Source of the DNA: Arcanobacterium wilhelmae
GTDB taxonomy: Bacteria; Actinomycetota; Actinomycetes; Actinomycetales; Actinomycetaceae
Direction of reading: 5' to 3'
NCBI RefSeq assembly: GCF_029632765.1
Contig: NZ_CP121247.1
Coordinates: 1,736,001 to 1,800,000, forward strand
Length of the DNA: 64,000 nt
In this document: in pieces, positions 1-8,961 of the stretch
How the letters are laid out: each line of letters starts with the position of its first letter
Position numbering within the stretch: the first letter of the stretch is position 1
Program-made: the position numbers and the translations under genes
Notes under the pieces: generated by a model
The model's database searches: none
The model's input: only the letters and a program-made list of their open reading frames with translations
What the model was told of the DNA's origin: nothing

Positions 1-63
1 CTGAGGGTCGACGCCGGGGCGAGCGAGGTGCTGGAGCGTACAGTCGAGCTTCTGGGCGCGTAG
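1..63 (+). CDS. C-terminal end of a plus-strand gene cut by the window edge
   Basis: Frame 1 is open from base 1 to a TAG at 61-63 and encodes 20 residues ending VELLGA. The composition (acidic, Leu/Val-rich, probably helical) fits the C-terminus of a normal cytoplasmic protein. A strong terminator follows 50 bases later, which supports this being a real gene end. It contains the residues VDAGA encoded by the GACGCCGG word that recurs through the window. The family cannot be told from 20 residues. Confidence 0.55.
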   Translation: MRVDAGASEVLERTVELLGA

Positions 64-116
64 CGAGAGGTGAGCACCGAGAAATGTAAAACGCCCTGGT
101 GAGAGCGCCGCGGAAA

Positions 117-160
117 AACGGGGATGGGCTGGAAGCTTGTGCTTCCAGCCCATCCCCGTT
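117..160. terminator. Bidirectional rho-independent terminator between convergent genes
   Basis: A perfect 20-base stem (117-136 pairing with 141-160) with a TTGT loop. It lies between the plus-strand gene ending at 63 and the minus-strand adhesin ending at 175. AA/TT pairs at the outer ends give short A and T tracts on both sides, so it can serve both strands. Confidence 0.85.
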
Positions 161-174
161 ATTACTCAGCTCAC

Positions 175-3100
175 TCAGCTGTTCTTGCGGCGGCGAGCCA
201 CCACAACAACTGACATGCCCATCAGGCCGAGCGCTGCAGCCATGACGCCCATGGACGCCGCGTTCGAGCCGGTCATCGGCAGACCCTCATGCTTCGGGGC
301 AGGAGTCTGCGGAGCCGGAGGCATCGAGTGCTTGCCACGCTTCGGAGGAACCGGAGCCGGGTTCGGCTTGGGCTTGTCCGGCGTCGGCGGAACCGGCGGA
401 ACCGGAGGCGTCGGCGGAACCGGAGGCGTCGGCGGAACCGGAGGCGTCGGCGGAACCGGAGGCGTCGGCGGAACCGGAGGCGTCGGCGGAACCGGAGGCG
501 TCGGCGGAACCGGAGGCGTCGGCGGAACCGGAGGCGTCGGCGGAACCGGCGGAACCGGAGGCATCGGCGGCGTCGGCGGCGTCGGATCCTCAGGCTTCGG
601 CTTCTCCGGATCAACCGGCGGCTTCGGATCCTCAGGCTTCGGCTTCTCCGGATCAACCGGCGGAGTCGGCGGCTTCGGATCCTCAGGCTTCGGCTTCTCC
701 GGCGTCGGCGGTACCTCAGGCTTTGCGGAGTTCAGTACCCACACGTAGCCCGCGGCGTGCTCCACGGCCGGCTTGCCAGCCAGGTCCGTGTAGTCCACGC
801 GAACCTTGAAGATCAGCTCGTCGCCGGTCTTGGCGCCCTTCGGAGCGGTGACGGTGACGTCGCCAGTCTTCGGATCTACCACAACGGTCCATCCGGCCGG
901 AACCTCGGACTCGAGCGAGTACTTCGCGTCGGCCGGGATCACACCATCCTTGAAGGTCGGGTGGGTGGTGTTTGTCAGAACCTTCGCCACCTCAGGCTGC
1001 ACCTGGGAGCCGTCGTATTCGGGGTTGATGAACCCGAAGGCTGCACCCACGAGCACGACCTCGTTGGTCGGCGGGGTGGTCACCGTCCACTTCCCGGTGT
1101 TCGGATCCCAGGTCTGCTTACCCGGAACACCCGGGGTCTGGACCTTGGTCTGCCCCACTGGCAGGGTCGGATCGAACTTGATCTCAGTCTTGAAAGGCAC
1201 GTCGGCGGTTGCCGGCTGGCCTGGGCCAACTTCGATGATCTGCTTGACCGGAGCCTTCTCGTCGGTCAGCGTCGGATCACCCTTGGTGACCGTGCCGTCC
1301 GGGTTGAAGGTCAGGTGCTGGGTGTAGGTCTGCTCACCCGGCACGCCTTCCTGCACCGTCTTGGTTTCGCCCGGCTTGAGGTTCGGGTTCACGCGAACCT
1401 CTACCTCGAACGGAACCTGCTTGGTGTAGGTCACGTCGGACTCGCCGCCCTGCTGGAGGGTGCCGACGGTGATGATCTTCTTCTGCGGCGCCTTGGTCTG
1501 CTCCCACTTGCCCGTTTCCGGGTTGTAGGTTTCGGTGCCAGGCACGCCCTCCTGGGTCACCTTAGTTTCCCCGGCCTTGAGCGTGTTGTCGTACTTGATT
1601 TCGACGTCGAACGGAACCGGTCGCGGCTCAACTGCTGCCGGCTGGGTGCCGATCACGACGACCTCGTCCACCGGAGCCTTGGTCTGCTCAGTGGTCTGGG
1701 TCGGATCGCCCACGGGCTGCGAGTTGTTGAGCTTCTGGGTCCACGTGGTGGTCTGCTCGCCGGCCACGCCGGGGGTTTCCACTGTGTACGTGCCGGCCGG
1801 GACGGTCGGATCGTACTTGTAGACAACCTTGAACGGGATCGGCTCGGTCCAGGTCTTGGTGACCTCGCCCGGGTTATCCACCGGCGGACCCACCTCGACG
1901 ACGGCGTTCACCGGGTCGACGTGCTTGGTCGGGTCCACTGCCGGGTCCGACGTCGTCGTGGTGCCGTCTGGGTTGAACGTCACCTTCTGAGTGTACGTAT
2001 CCGAACCAGGCTTGCCCTCGGTGACGGTCTTAATCTCGCCGGGCTTGAGCGCCGGGTTGATACGCACCGTGGTCTCGTACGGAATCGGCTTCACGTAGGC
2101 GATCTGCTGCTCGCCGGTGGCGGGCTTGGTACCGACCTTGACCACGCGGGTGGTGGGCTGCTCGGTCACGGTCCACTTACCGGTTGTCGGATCGTAGCTC
2201 TGGGAGCCGTTCTTACCGGCGGTGGTTTCCTGAGTGGTACCAGCAGGCAGGTTCGGATCGTATTCAATCTTTGTCTCGAACGGAACCGGGATCGTGGTTG
2301 GGATCGGGTCGGTCACGTTCGAGAACGAAGCATTCACCGTCGCCGTGTTGCCGTCCTTGTAGGTGACGGTAACCGGCACGTTGATCGCCTCGCCGTTCTT
2401 CACGGTGTTATCCGCCGTGGCGGTGACGACGCCGGTATCCGGGTTGATCTTCACGGTCCAGCCAGCCGGAGCCTTGTAATTAGCCGGCAGGGCGTAGCCG
2501 CCCTTGTCCTGAACGTTCTTCGCGTTTGTCACATCAGGCTGCGAGTCGACCGGAGTTCCTGGCTTCACAGTCTTGTGCTCGTAGACCGGTGCCGCAGGGT
2601 CCTGCTCGTTGAAGGAGTTCGCGAACGGTGCGTTCACTGTGGCCTTCGTGCCGTCGGCGAAGGTGACTTCAACTGGCACGTTGAGGGTGCCACCGTTCGG
2701 CACATTCTCATCCGCGGTCGCGGTAACCTCGCCGGTGCTCGGATTAAGCTTCACCGTCCAGCCATCTGGGGTGGAGTAGGTGCCGTCGCCGTTATCGGTC
2801 CAGTCCTTCGGCGTAGCAAGCGCGTACGGGTTGTCCGTTGCCACGTTCTTGCCACCGTCAGGCGCGTTGCTGGTACGCGGCTCGTTCGGTGTCACAGCGG
2901 TCACAACATACTCCGGAGGGAGGTTGGTGTAGGAGTTCGAGAACGAAGCGTAGACGGTGGCCGTGGTGCCGTCCTCGTAGGTGACGGTCATCGGCACGTT
3001 CAGCGTCGCACCGTTGGGGACGGTTGCATCCGGGGTGGCGTGAACAGTGCCGTTGGGATCGACGGTCACAGTCCAGCCTGGAACGTCCTTGAAGTCAGTG

Positions 3101-6100
3101 CTCTTGGCGATGGACTTCACGTTCTTGGCGGCATCAGTCTGCGGTGCGGACGTTGCCTCCTGGCCAGGCGTGGTGGCCTGGTGGGCGTACTCCGGCGGCA
3201 CGTTTTCAAGCTGGTTGCTAAAGGACGCGACGACGGTGGCGACGTCACCATTGTTGTAGGTGACCTTCACCGGCACGTTGATCACCGCGCCATCCTTAAC
3301 GGTCTTGTTAGGCGTTGCAGTGACTTTGCCCTTGTCGTCGATCGATACGGTCCAGCCAGCGGGAGCGGCGTAGCCGTCCAGCTCGTAGGACTTCACGTTC
3401 GCAGCCTGCTCCTCGTTCGGCTCAGAGGCTACTGCCACACCCGGGGTCGTTGCCATGTGCGGGTATGCCGGCGGCTGGTTGTTGTAGCTGTTCGAGAACG
3501 TCGCGTTCACAAATCCCTTGGTGCCATCTTCATAGGTCACCTGCACTGGAACAGCGATGGTCGCACCGTTTGGCACGGTGGCATCAGCGGTCGCGTGAAC
3601 TGTGCCATCTTGGTCGACTGTGACAGTCCAGCCTGGGAAGGTGATCGGATTACCCTCAGCGTTAGTGGCCAGCGAGTAGCCGTCCGCCTTCACATTCTTA
3701 GCGTCCTGCGTGTTCGGCTTCTGAGTCGCCTCTTTACCCGGAGTTACCGCGGTGTGCGTGTACGTCGGCGGCTGGTTAGCCACAAACGAGTTGGAGAAGG
3801 ACGCAAAGATCTCTGCCGTGGTGCCGTCCATGTAATGGACCGTTACAGGCACGTCGAGGATGCCACCATTGGGAACGGTCTTGTCCGGGGTAGCGTGAAC
3901 AATGCCATCACGGTCAATGGAAACCTTCCAGCCATCAGGAGCGGTCCAGCCCTCGCGAATGGTAAGCCCATTGTCACCAAGGACATTCTTCATGCCCGTA
4001 GTAATCGGCTTGTTCAGCGCCTCCTTTTCAGGCGTGGTTGCCACGTGTTGGTACTCCGGGGGAACGTTCTCGTACAGCACGTAGAAGTCCGCACGAACCG
4101 TCTTACCAACGCTCTCGTGGGTTGCGGTAACGTAAACGCGCAACTTCGCACCATTCAGTGCGTCAGCCGGAGGAGTGGCTGTCACGGTGCCGGTGGCAGA
4201 ATCGATTTGAACCTGCCAGACCTTGCCCTGATCATCTTTGTACTGCGCATACTGCTTACCGTCTGCGCCAACAGTCCAGTCGGTCACGTCGGCGTAGACA
4301 GGGTTGCCGTTGACATCCTTGTTGCCCGTATCCACCGAGAGCTTGAAGGTGGTCCCCTGAGGAACGCTCGCTACCTGCTGGTTTGCACTCGGGATCAGAG
4401 GCTGCGTGATCTTCGAGTTGTAATCCGGGTAGAAGTCCTTGATACCGAACAGGGCGGGCGTGATGTAGTCGAAGTCTTGGATACCATCGCCGTTTTCGTC
4501 ATAGAGGGCGTGCACAGCGACCGAGATGGTATCGCCCGGGAGTGCAGTCTCTGGTGCTGTTGCGGTCACCTCGCCGGTCGTTGGGTCAATGGTGACGGTC
4601 CAAACGTTGCCACGAAGGTCAGTCACAGTACCAGTGGTAATGGGCTTATCCAGAGTGCCACCGGGGAGCGAATACTTGATTACAGTCGCGCGACCGTCAC
4701 CAGGAACGGCAGGGTCGGCGAATTGCACTAACTGATCCTGCTTAACGTTCGGATAGTCCACCTCGGTGCCGTAGTTCGGGATCACGTAGCGTGCTGCGAG
4801 GTTCGGATCCTTGTAAACGTGCAGGATGGAATACACCAGATCCTGTGTGTCGTCGGGGTAGGTCACGAGCACTGGGACTGCGGTCCACTGGCCATCGGGC
4901 GCAGTCGACGGCGTCTTGTAATCAACGGTGCCATCCGGGCCGACGGTGATAGCCCAGCCAGCGGGCGGGGTGTAGGTGTTCAGGATCTCGTACTTCGGCG
5001 CGATAGCCGGAGTGAGGTCATTCGGCGGATTCTCGCCGTTGTACGGCGTATCGCCGTCGATGTTCTGTACCTTGCCGCCGTCGACTGTGTTGGCTGGCCA
5101 ATTGACTTTGTCAGTTGCGGTTGCGCCAGCACGAATCGTCTGCTCGGTGTACTTCGGCTGGTAGAGGTTCGCATACTGCGTGGAGGCGGTGAACGTCACC
5201 GAATCTAGACGCGCAGAGGAGTCCTTTGTGCCTGAAATAGAGGAATCCACAACGCCGGTGGTATTCGGGTCGCCGACCGGGAATCCATCTTTCGTGACGG
5301 TGTCGGGGTAAATTGCCAGCACTGGCACGGTGATCTTCTGATCATTAGGCACGGAGAAGTTCGGCTGGGCAGTGATAGAGCCATTGCGCTTGTTAATGGT
5401 GATAGTCCAGCCGCCGCCGGTCCAGATACCGGAACCAGGCGCCGTTTCGGCGACATTCAGCTTGGTACCGTCACTCAGAGTAATGCCATTGCGGGTATCC
5501 AAAATGAATTTGGCACCCGTAGGTAGCGGGGAGACGACGCTATCCGGTGCGCTCTGATCAAACGAAGGCACGGCGACAGCCTTGGTACCCGGTGCCACAA
5601 CGAAGGAATCCTCGGGGTAGGCGAAACCGAAGTTCGGGGCCTGCCAAATTGCGGGGGTGACGGCATCCGGCGAATCGACAAATGCGCCGGTGATGAGGTT
5701 GTAATACCTGTTGTAGTTGGTGCCGTCCTTGAGGATCTCGTCACCTTCGTTGTATCGATTACTATCCACGTTTTTCTTGCGCGGGGTGAGATAGGATTTC
5801 ACCTTCAACTCACCACCGTTGATGACCGCGCCTTTTTCTATCTCAATCGAGGCGCGGTAAAGAGGATCTCCCCTGCCATCAGTACCGATAGACACTTTCA
5901 CGGTAATCCCGTTTTTGGATGTGGTATAGAAAAGTTCGTTGGTTACCGGATCAGTCTGTTCTTGCCCAGAGCTCCAGTTGCCCGGATCAATGATGTCTAC
6001 GTCCGAGAACAACACGTTGCCCTTCGGGTCCGTTACGCTGAACTTCCAGCGTGTAAAATCAATGCCCGTATAGCTATCATGAATGTTCGCAGCGGCGGCA

Positions 6101-6246
6101 CCCTGACTCTGGTCAGTGGTGAAATTGTTAAGGTCGAAGCTGATGGTAGAGTTGAGTGGAGTGCCATCCGTCATGAAGGCCGATGGATTGCTGGTGTACT
6201 GCTGGTTGAGCACGGCGCCACTATCGGCTTCATTCGGATACGGCAA
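175..6246 (-). CDS. Giant LPxTG-anchored repeat adhesin, main part downstream of a frameshift
   Basis: This frame gives 2023 residues if started at a TTG (6246), but the frame is open further upstream and continues the signal-peptide ORF at 6171-6908, so it is the body of a frameshifted gene. Visible parts: a non-repetitive N-terminal adhesin region (to about residue 700); six repeats of about 80 residues (about 720-1310), each with PPxYxHxAxTP, AKNV, GWTVxxDxxGxVxAT and VPVxVTYxDGT; six G5-like domains (about 1315-1735) of the pattern PFxxxIxYDPxLPxG...VxVGT; a proline stalk with KPKPEDP units and eight PPVPPT units; then LPMTG at 268-282, a hydrophobic segment and RRRKNS. The architecture is that of Gram-positive wall-anchored adhesins; the ligand is unknown. 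The neighbouring terminator at 117-160 ends its transcript. Confidence 0.85.
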   Translation of the reverse strand: MPYPNEADSGAVLNQQYTSNPSAFMTDGTPLNSTISFDLNNFTTDQSQGAAAANIHDSYTGIDFTRWKFSVTDPKGNVLFSDVDIIDPGNWSSGQEQTDPVTNELFYTTSKNGITVKVSIGTDGRGDPLYRASIEIEKGAVINGGELKVKSYLTPRKKNVDSNRYNEGDEILKDGTNYNRYYNLITGAFVDSPDAVTPAIWQAPNFGFAYPEDSFVVAPGTKAVAVPSFDQSAPDSVVSPLPTGAKFILDTRNGITLSDGTKLNVAETAPGSGIWTGGGWTITINKRNGSITAQPNFSVPNDQKITVPVLAIYPDTVTKDGFPVGDPNTTGVVDSSISGTKDSSARLDSVTFTASTQYANLYQPKYTEQTIRAGATATDKVNWPANTVDGGKVQNIDGDTPYNGENPPNDLTPAIAPKYEILNTYTPPAGWAITVGPDGTVDYKTPSTAPDGQWTAVPVLVTYPDDTQDLVYSILHVYKDPNLAARYVIPNYGTEVDYPNVKQDQLVQFADPAVPGDGRATVIKYSLPGGTLDKPITTGTVTDLRGNVWTVTIDPTTGEVTATAPETALPGDTISVAVHALYDENGDGIQDFDYITPALFGIKDFYPDYNSKITQPLIPSANQQVASVPQGTTFKLSVDTGNKDVNGNPVYADVTDWTVGADGKQYAQYKDDQGKVWQVQIDSATGTVTATPPADALNGAKLRVYVTATHESVGKTVRADFYVLYENVPPEYQHVATTPEKEALNKPITTGMKNVLGDNGLTIREGWTAPDGWKVSIDRDGIVHATPDKTVPNGGILDVPVTVHYMDGTTAEIFASFSNSFVANQPPTYTHTAVTPGKEATQKPNTQDAKNVKADGYSLATNAEGNPITFPGWTVTVDQDGTVHATADATVPNGATIAVPVQVTYEDGTKGFVNATFSNSYNNQPPAYPHMATTPGVAVASEPNEEQAANVKSYELDGYAAPAGWTVSIDDKGKVTATPNKTVKDGAVINVPVKVTYNNGDVATVVASFSNQLENVPPEYAHQATTPGQEATSAPQTDAAKNVKSIAKSTDFKDVPGWTVTVDPNGTVHATPDATVPNGATLNVPMTVTYEDGTTATVYASFSNSYTNLPPEYVVTAVTPNEPRTSNAPDGGKNVATDNPYALATPKDWTDNGDGTYSTPDGWTVKLNPSTGEVTATADENVPNGGTLNVPVEVTFADGTKATVNAPFANSFNEQDPAAPVYEHKTVKPGTPVDSQPDVTNAKNVQDKGGYALPANYKAPAGWTVKINPDTGVVTATADNTVKNGEAINVPVTVTYKDGNTATVNASFSNVTDPIPTTIPVPFETKIEYDPNLPAGTTQETTAGKNGSQSYDPTTGKWTVTEQPTTRVVKVGTKPATGEQQIAYVKPIPYETTVRINPALKPGEIKTVTEGKPGSDTYTQKVTFNPDGTTTTSDPAVDPTKHVDPVNAVVEVGPPVDNPGEVTKTWTEPIPFKVVYKYDPTVPAGTYTVETPGVAGEQTTTWTQKLNNSQPVGDPTQTTEQTKAPVDEVVVIGTQPAAVEPRPVPFDVEIKYDNTLKAGETKVTQEGVPGTETYNPETGKWEQTKAPQKKIITVGTLQQGGESDVTYTKQVPFEVEVRVNPNLKPGETKTVQEGVPGEQTYTQHLTFNPDGTVTKGDPTLTDEKAPVKQIIEVGPGQPATADVPFKTEIKFDPTLPVGQTKVQTPGVPGKQTWDPNTGKWTVTTPPTNEVVLVGAAFGFINPEYDGSQVQPEVAKVLTNTTHPTFKDGVIPADAKYSLESEVPAGWTVVVDPKTGDVTVTAPKGAKTGDELIFKVRVDYTDLAGKPAVEHAAGYVWVLNSAKPEVPPTPEKPKPEDPKPPTPPVDPEKPKPEDPKPPVDPEKPKPEDPTPPTPPMPPVPPVPPTPPVPPTPPVPPTPPVPPTPPVPPTPPVPPTPPVPPTPPVPPTPPVPPVPPTPDKPKPNPAPVPPKRGKHSMPPAPQTPAPKHEGLPMTGSNAASMGVMAAALGLMGMSVVVVARRRKNS
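383..590 (-). repeat. 18-bp tandem repeat array encoding (PPVPPT)n
   Basis: About eight near-perfect copies of an 18-bp unit (plus strand GGAGGCGTCGGCGGAACC) lie in tandem, flanked by partial and variant units. They encode a proline-rich wall-spanning stalk just before the LPMTG signal. Exact DNA-level identity between units suggests recent expansion or contraction, so stalk length should vary between strains. Confidence 0.9.
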
Positions 6247-6908
6247 CCACTGCGTTCCACGAGCAAACGAGGCGGTGAATTGCCCATTCGTTGCGTAAAA
6301 AGCGGAGCAGCTGTGTCTGTAATCTTGTAGGCCACAACCCCAGGATTGATTGTCTTATCAGAGTTCAAAAGCCGCTCGCCGACACTCCATGTGCCATTCT
6401 TAATGGTGCCGCTTGTTCCACCCGATGACGCTAAAGGCAAACCCACAACGGAAGCAGTCGTTTGGATCGTTTTCGTTGTGTTATCCGGTAAATGAATGGG
6501 AACATTTTGTCCGGCGCCCAAAGGAGTGATCGTCGGAACGCCAGCACCAAAGGTCGGAATGTTGCTGAACTCTAAGCCAATACCATCTGCCATGCGGTTC
6601 GGATCGCTGATATTACTGGCATCTACCACCAGGTACCCATATTGACCGCCTCCATCGGGGTTGTTATTTACGTCCACGCGCACCCACGACAAAACCACCC
6701 CGTTGCCCATTCGAACAGAGGCCATCTGATCTTTGAGGTTAAAACTTTGACTCGTGAGATCTTGATTAATATTGCGCCCATAGTTATTACCTGTATTGGA
6801 CGGCGGCTCCACGTAGGCCGCTGCCGGGCTCACGCCCGCCGCGGCCATCGTGGCCGCAATCGCACTCGCCAGCAGAATGCTTCCGCCGCGATAAATCTTC
6901 TTGTTCAT
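6171..6908 (-). CDS. 5' part of the frameshifted adhesin, with signal peptide
   Basis: It encodes a clear secretion signal: MNKK, a hydrophobic Ala/Ile/Leu stretch, then a cleavage-like SPAAAYV. About 190 residues of beta-rich extracellular sequence follow, up to ITDTAAPLF. After that point the frame reads junk (about 40 residues rich in Arg, Ser and Pro) to a stop at 6171. The +1 frame at the same point continues sensibly as FYATNGQFTASFARGTQWLP into the large ORF. Adding one T to the T5 run at 6297-6301 (minus strand) would give one protein of about 2240 residues. As it stands, only a truncated secreted fragment without an anchor would be made. The start at 6908 is an ATG and is followed directly by the signal peptide. 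Confidence 0.8.
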   Translation of the reverse strand: MNKKIYRGGSILLASAIAATMAAAGVSPAAAYVEPPSNTGNNYGRNINQDLTSQSFNLKDQMASVRMGNGVVLSWVRVDVNNNPDGGGQYGYLVVDASNISDPNRMADGIGLEFSNIPTFGAGVPTITPLGAGQNVPIHLPDNTTKTIQTTASVVGLPLASSGGTSGTIKNGTWSVGERLLNSDKTINPGVVAYKITDTAAPLFTQRMGNSPPRLLVERSGCRIRMKPIVAPCSTSSTPAIHRPS

Positions 6909-7331
6909 GTGTGTCCTTACTGTGATTCGCCGAGGCGCCAGTGGTGGTGCACCCCGTTGCGTGTCATTTGTGTGATCACCGGCAAATCCATGCCACTCGC
7001 ACTACCTTCATTCTCATGCAACATTAATGGCACTCCCAGGTAAATCGCAATCACTCATTTGTTCAGACGGCGCCCTTGCCGCCGATCATCCGGGAAACCA
7101 CCACCCCCATGACCTGCAGAAACATCACCACTCCCGGTGTTTCCCCAGGTCACGAGGGTGTGAACATAATTTCAGACGTGGAAAATGTGTTGCACTCCAT
7201 TTTGGCGAAAAGACGGCAAAATACCACACATCTCACGTGCTCACTCCCCCACCCTAAACACGAACGGACACACCAAAATTTCTCCACATCGTTCGCGGAA
7301 AATGTCCACATCTCGGACATGGGAACGAGAA
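6909..7331. other. Gene-free stretch upstream of the adhesin
   Basis: 423 bases with no convincing ORF. It must hold the minus-strand adhesin promoter, but I see only a weak candidate (TTGCGA, 17 bases, TTAATG, near 7030-7055). A short palindrome ATGTCC/GGACAT sits at 7302-7320, before the end of the methyltransferase gene. The stretch is richer in A and T than the flanking genes. Confidence 0.5.
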
Positions 7332-8036
7332 TCACAAACGATGCTGACGCATCCACTCGTACTGAACCACAGCGGCAGCCGCGGCAACATTCATCGAACG
7401 AGTCGAGCCAAACTGAGGAATGAACACCTTCAACTCCGCGAGCGCCTGCAACTCCTCGGAAAGGCCCGTCGACTCCTGGCCAAACACCAACACACACTTC
7501 TCTGGCAGAGCCGTAGCCTGGAGCGGAGTGGAACCGGCCGTATTATCCACCGCAACCACCGTGTAACCGGCGTCGCGCGCCCACTCGCCAAGAGAGGCGG
7601 CGTCGGGATGGTTGTGGACGTCCATGTAACGGTCCGTCACCAACGCGCCCCTACGATTCCAACGCTTCTTCCCCACAATATGCACGCCCGCCACGTTAAA
7701 CGCATTACCCGTGCGCACAATCGAGCCGATGTTCAGATCATGCGCCAAATTCTCGATCGCGATATGGAGCGCGGAACGCGAAAGATCCAGATCCGCCTTA
7801 ATCGCCTCCACGCTCCAATAGCGGTACTTATCGATCACGTTGCGACGGTCACCATTCGCCAGAAGCTCCGGATCAAAACGCGGATCGTTCGGGAGCGGGC
7901 CCTCCCACGGGCCCACCCCCACCAACACCTCTTTATTGAAATCAAAACGCAACGGCTCGACATCCGTGCCGCCCGACGCCTCTGAGGCTTCGGCGGCTGG
8001 GGTGGGCGCTTCGTTCGGGTTCGGCGTCGTATTCAT
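7332..8036 (-). CDS. TrmH/SpoU-family RNA 2'-O-methyltransferase
   Basis: 234 residues from the ATG at 8036, which has AAGGAG a few bases upstream; longer in-frame starts run through the preceding gene's tail and are rejected. The SPOUT methyltransferase signatures are present: motif 1 NIGSIVRTGNAFNV, motif 2 LVFGQESTGLS and motif 3 IPQFGSTRSMNVAAAAAV. Together these form the knotted SAM-binding site used for ribose 2'-O-methylation of tRNA or rRNA. The Ala/Pro/Glu-rich first 30 residues look disordered. It lies 100 bases downstream of the phosphoribosyltransferase-like gene in the same direction, so the two are probably co-transcribed. The RNA target cannot be read from sequence. Confidence 0.85.
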   Translation of the reverse strand: MNTTPNPNEAPTPAAEASEASGGTDVEPLRFDFNKEVLVGVGPWEGPLPNDPRFDPELLANGDRRNVIDKYRYWSVEAIKADLDLSRSALHIAIENLAHDLNIGSIVRTGNAFNVAGVHIVGKKRWNRRGALVTDRYMDVHNHPDAASLGEWARDAGYTVVAVDNTAGSTPLQATALPEKCVLVFGQESTGLSEELQALAELKVFIPQFGSTRSMNVAAAAAVVQYEWMRQHRL

Positions 8037-8081
8037 CAGGGCTCCTTCAGACAAAAACAGCGAAATAACTCTCACGTGGCT

Positions 8082-8136
8082 CGGGCACCGGCGTCGGCGC
8101 GGGGTAGACGCGGCCCGGGCACCGGCGTCGGCGCGG
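8082..8136. repeat. Two direct copies of a 21-bp GC-rich word
   Basis: A 21-base word that starts CGGGCACCGGCG and ends TCGGCGCGG occurs at 8082-8102 and again at 8116-8136, 34 bases apart. It fills the gap between the two minus-strand genes and abuts the stop codon at 8137-8139. Its core is the word found dispersed across the window. Confidence 0.8.
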
Positions 8137-8679
8137 CTAGGCGCCGTACACGTCCTTCTCAATCGCAACATAGAGCGGGATCGGGGCGTCAATATCCTCA
8201 TCAGCGCCACCGAAACTCCCCACGTAACCCGGCCAGCCCAGAATCGCGATCGCCAACGTATTCGCATTCGCGTTATACAAGCGCCAGGCCAGGCGCGTCA
8301 AAAAATCGTTCGGAGTGGCGCCCGTATCGTCGATGACGACGTCGGCGCCGTCGAGACGCTCCTCGCCGATAATCGGCAACTCCGGGGAAGCAGGATCCGG
8401 AACATGCCCCAGCGCCACGTGATAACCCAAGCCACGGGCCGCCGCCGCAGCCTGCACCTGCATCGCAAGCAAACCCGAGCCTTCACCAACCGCCACAACC
8501 ACCTGCGCCTCCTCAGGGCCGGCGCCATTCTCCTCCAGGAGATCCAACAGGACATGGCCCGCGAGCGGGCCCAGCTCAGAATCGAAAACAATACGTGGGA
8601 CGATCTCGTCCGCCGAAGTGAGCGGCTCCATCGCCGCGCTCAAGCGAGCCTTCAACGGATCATTCGTTGAGAGAGACAT
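8137..8679 (-). CDS. Phosphoribosyltransferase-fold protein, PyrE-like paralogue
   Basis: 180 residues; ATG at 8679 preceded by AAAGGA. The middle has the layout of a type I phosphoribosyltransferase: a strand-loop VVVAVGEGSGLLA, then a hydrophobic strand and acidic pair ADVVIDDTGATPNDF where true enzymes have the PRPP loop (VVxxDDxxTTGGS). The TG is kept (TGAT) but the full TTGGS is not, so activity is uncertain. A separate bona fide pyrE lies at 58752-59417, so this is not the only orotate enzyme. A start directly upstream of the methyltransferase gene suggests an operon. It could be an orotate-phosphoribosyltransferase-like protein of unknown substrate or a non-catalytic relative. Confidence 0.6.
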   Translation of the reverse strand: MSLSTNDPLKARLSAAMEPLTSADEIVPRIVFDSELGPLAGHVLLDLLEENGAGPEEAQVVVAVGEGSGLLAMQVQAAAAARGLGYHVALGHVPDPASPELPIIGEERLDGADVVIDDTGATPNDFLTRLAWRLYNANANTLAIAILGWPGYVGSFGGADEDIDAPIPLYVAIEKDVYGA

Positions 8680-8961
8680 TTGTGGTCCTTTCTTGGGAGG
8701 CTAGTGGCGGGCGATCAGCGGGCGCGGGTTCGACGCAACACACCCACGAAAGCCGCACGAACACGAAACGCAAGCACCGGCGTCGGGCACAATTGATGGC
8801 CCACGGAAGTAACTCTACCCGCGTTCGTGTGACAAACCGGTGACACAGCGGGAATGATGTGCCAAAAAAATGGCACACCATTCCCAAAAAGTCACCGTTT
8901 CGTCTGAGCAGGGCAAAAAACTAAGATTCGCGAAATGGACCGCCGCCGCCAAAAAGAGCCA

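Noticed and set aside
405..548. Possible CRISPR or regulatory repeat array
   Set aside because: 18-bp units with no spacers lie inside a coding frame and encode a proline stalk.
289..4731. A plus-strand open frame of 1480 codons opposite the adhesin
   Set aside because: It is rich in Arg, Val and His with no domain or ribosome binding site; it is the mirror of a GC-rich repetitive gene whose sorting signal and signal peptide are on the minus strand.
8037..8267. Longer start for the TrmH-type gene
   Set aside because: It reads Arg-rich sequence through the repeat words and into the upstream gene; the ATG at 8036 has AAGGAG.
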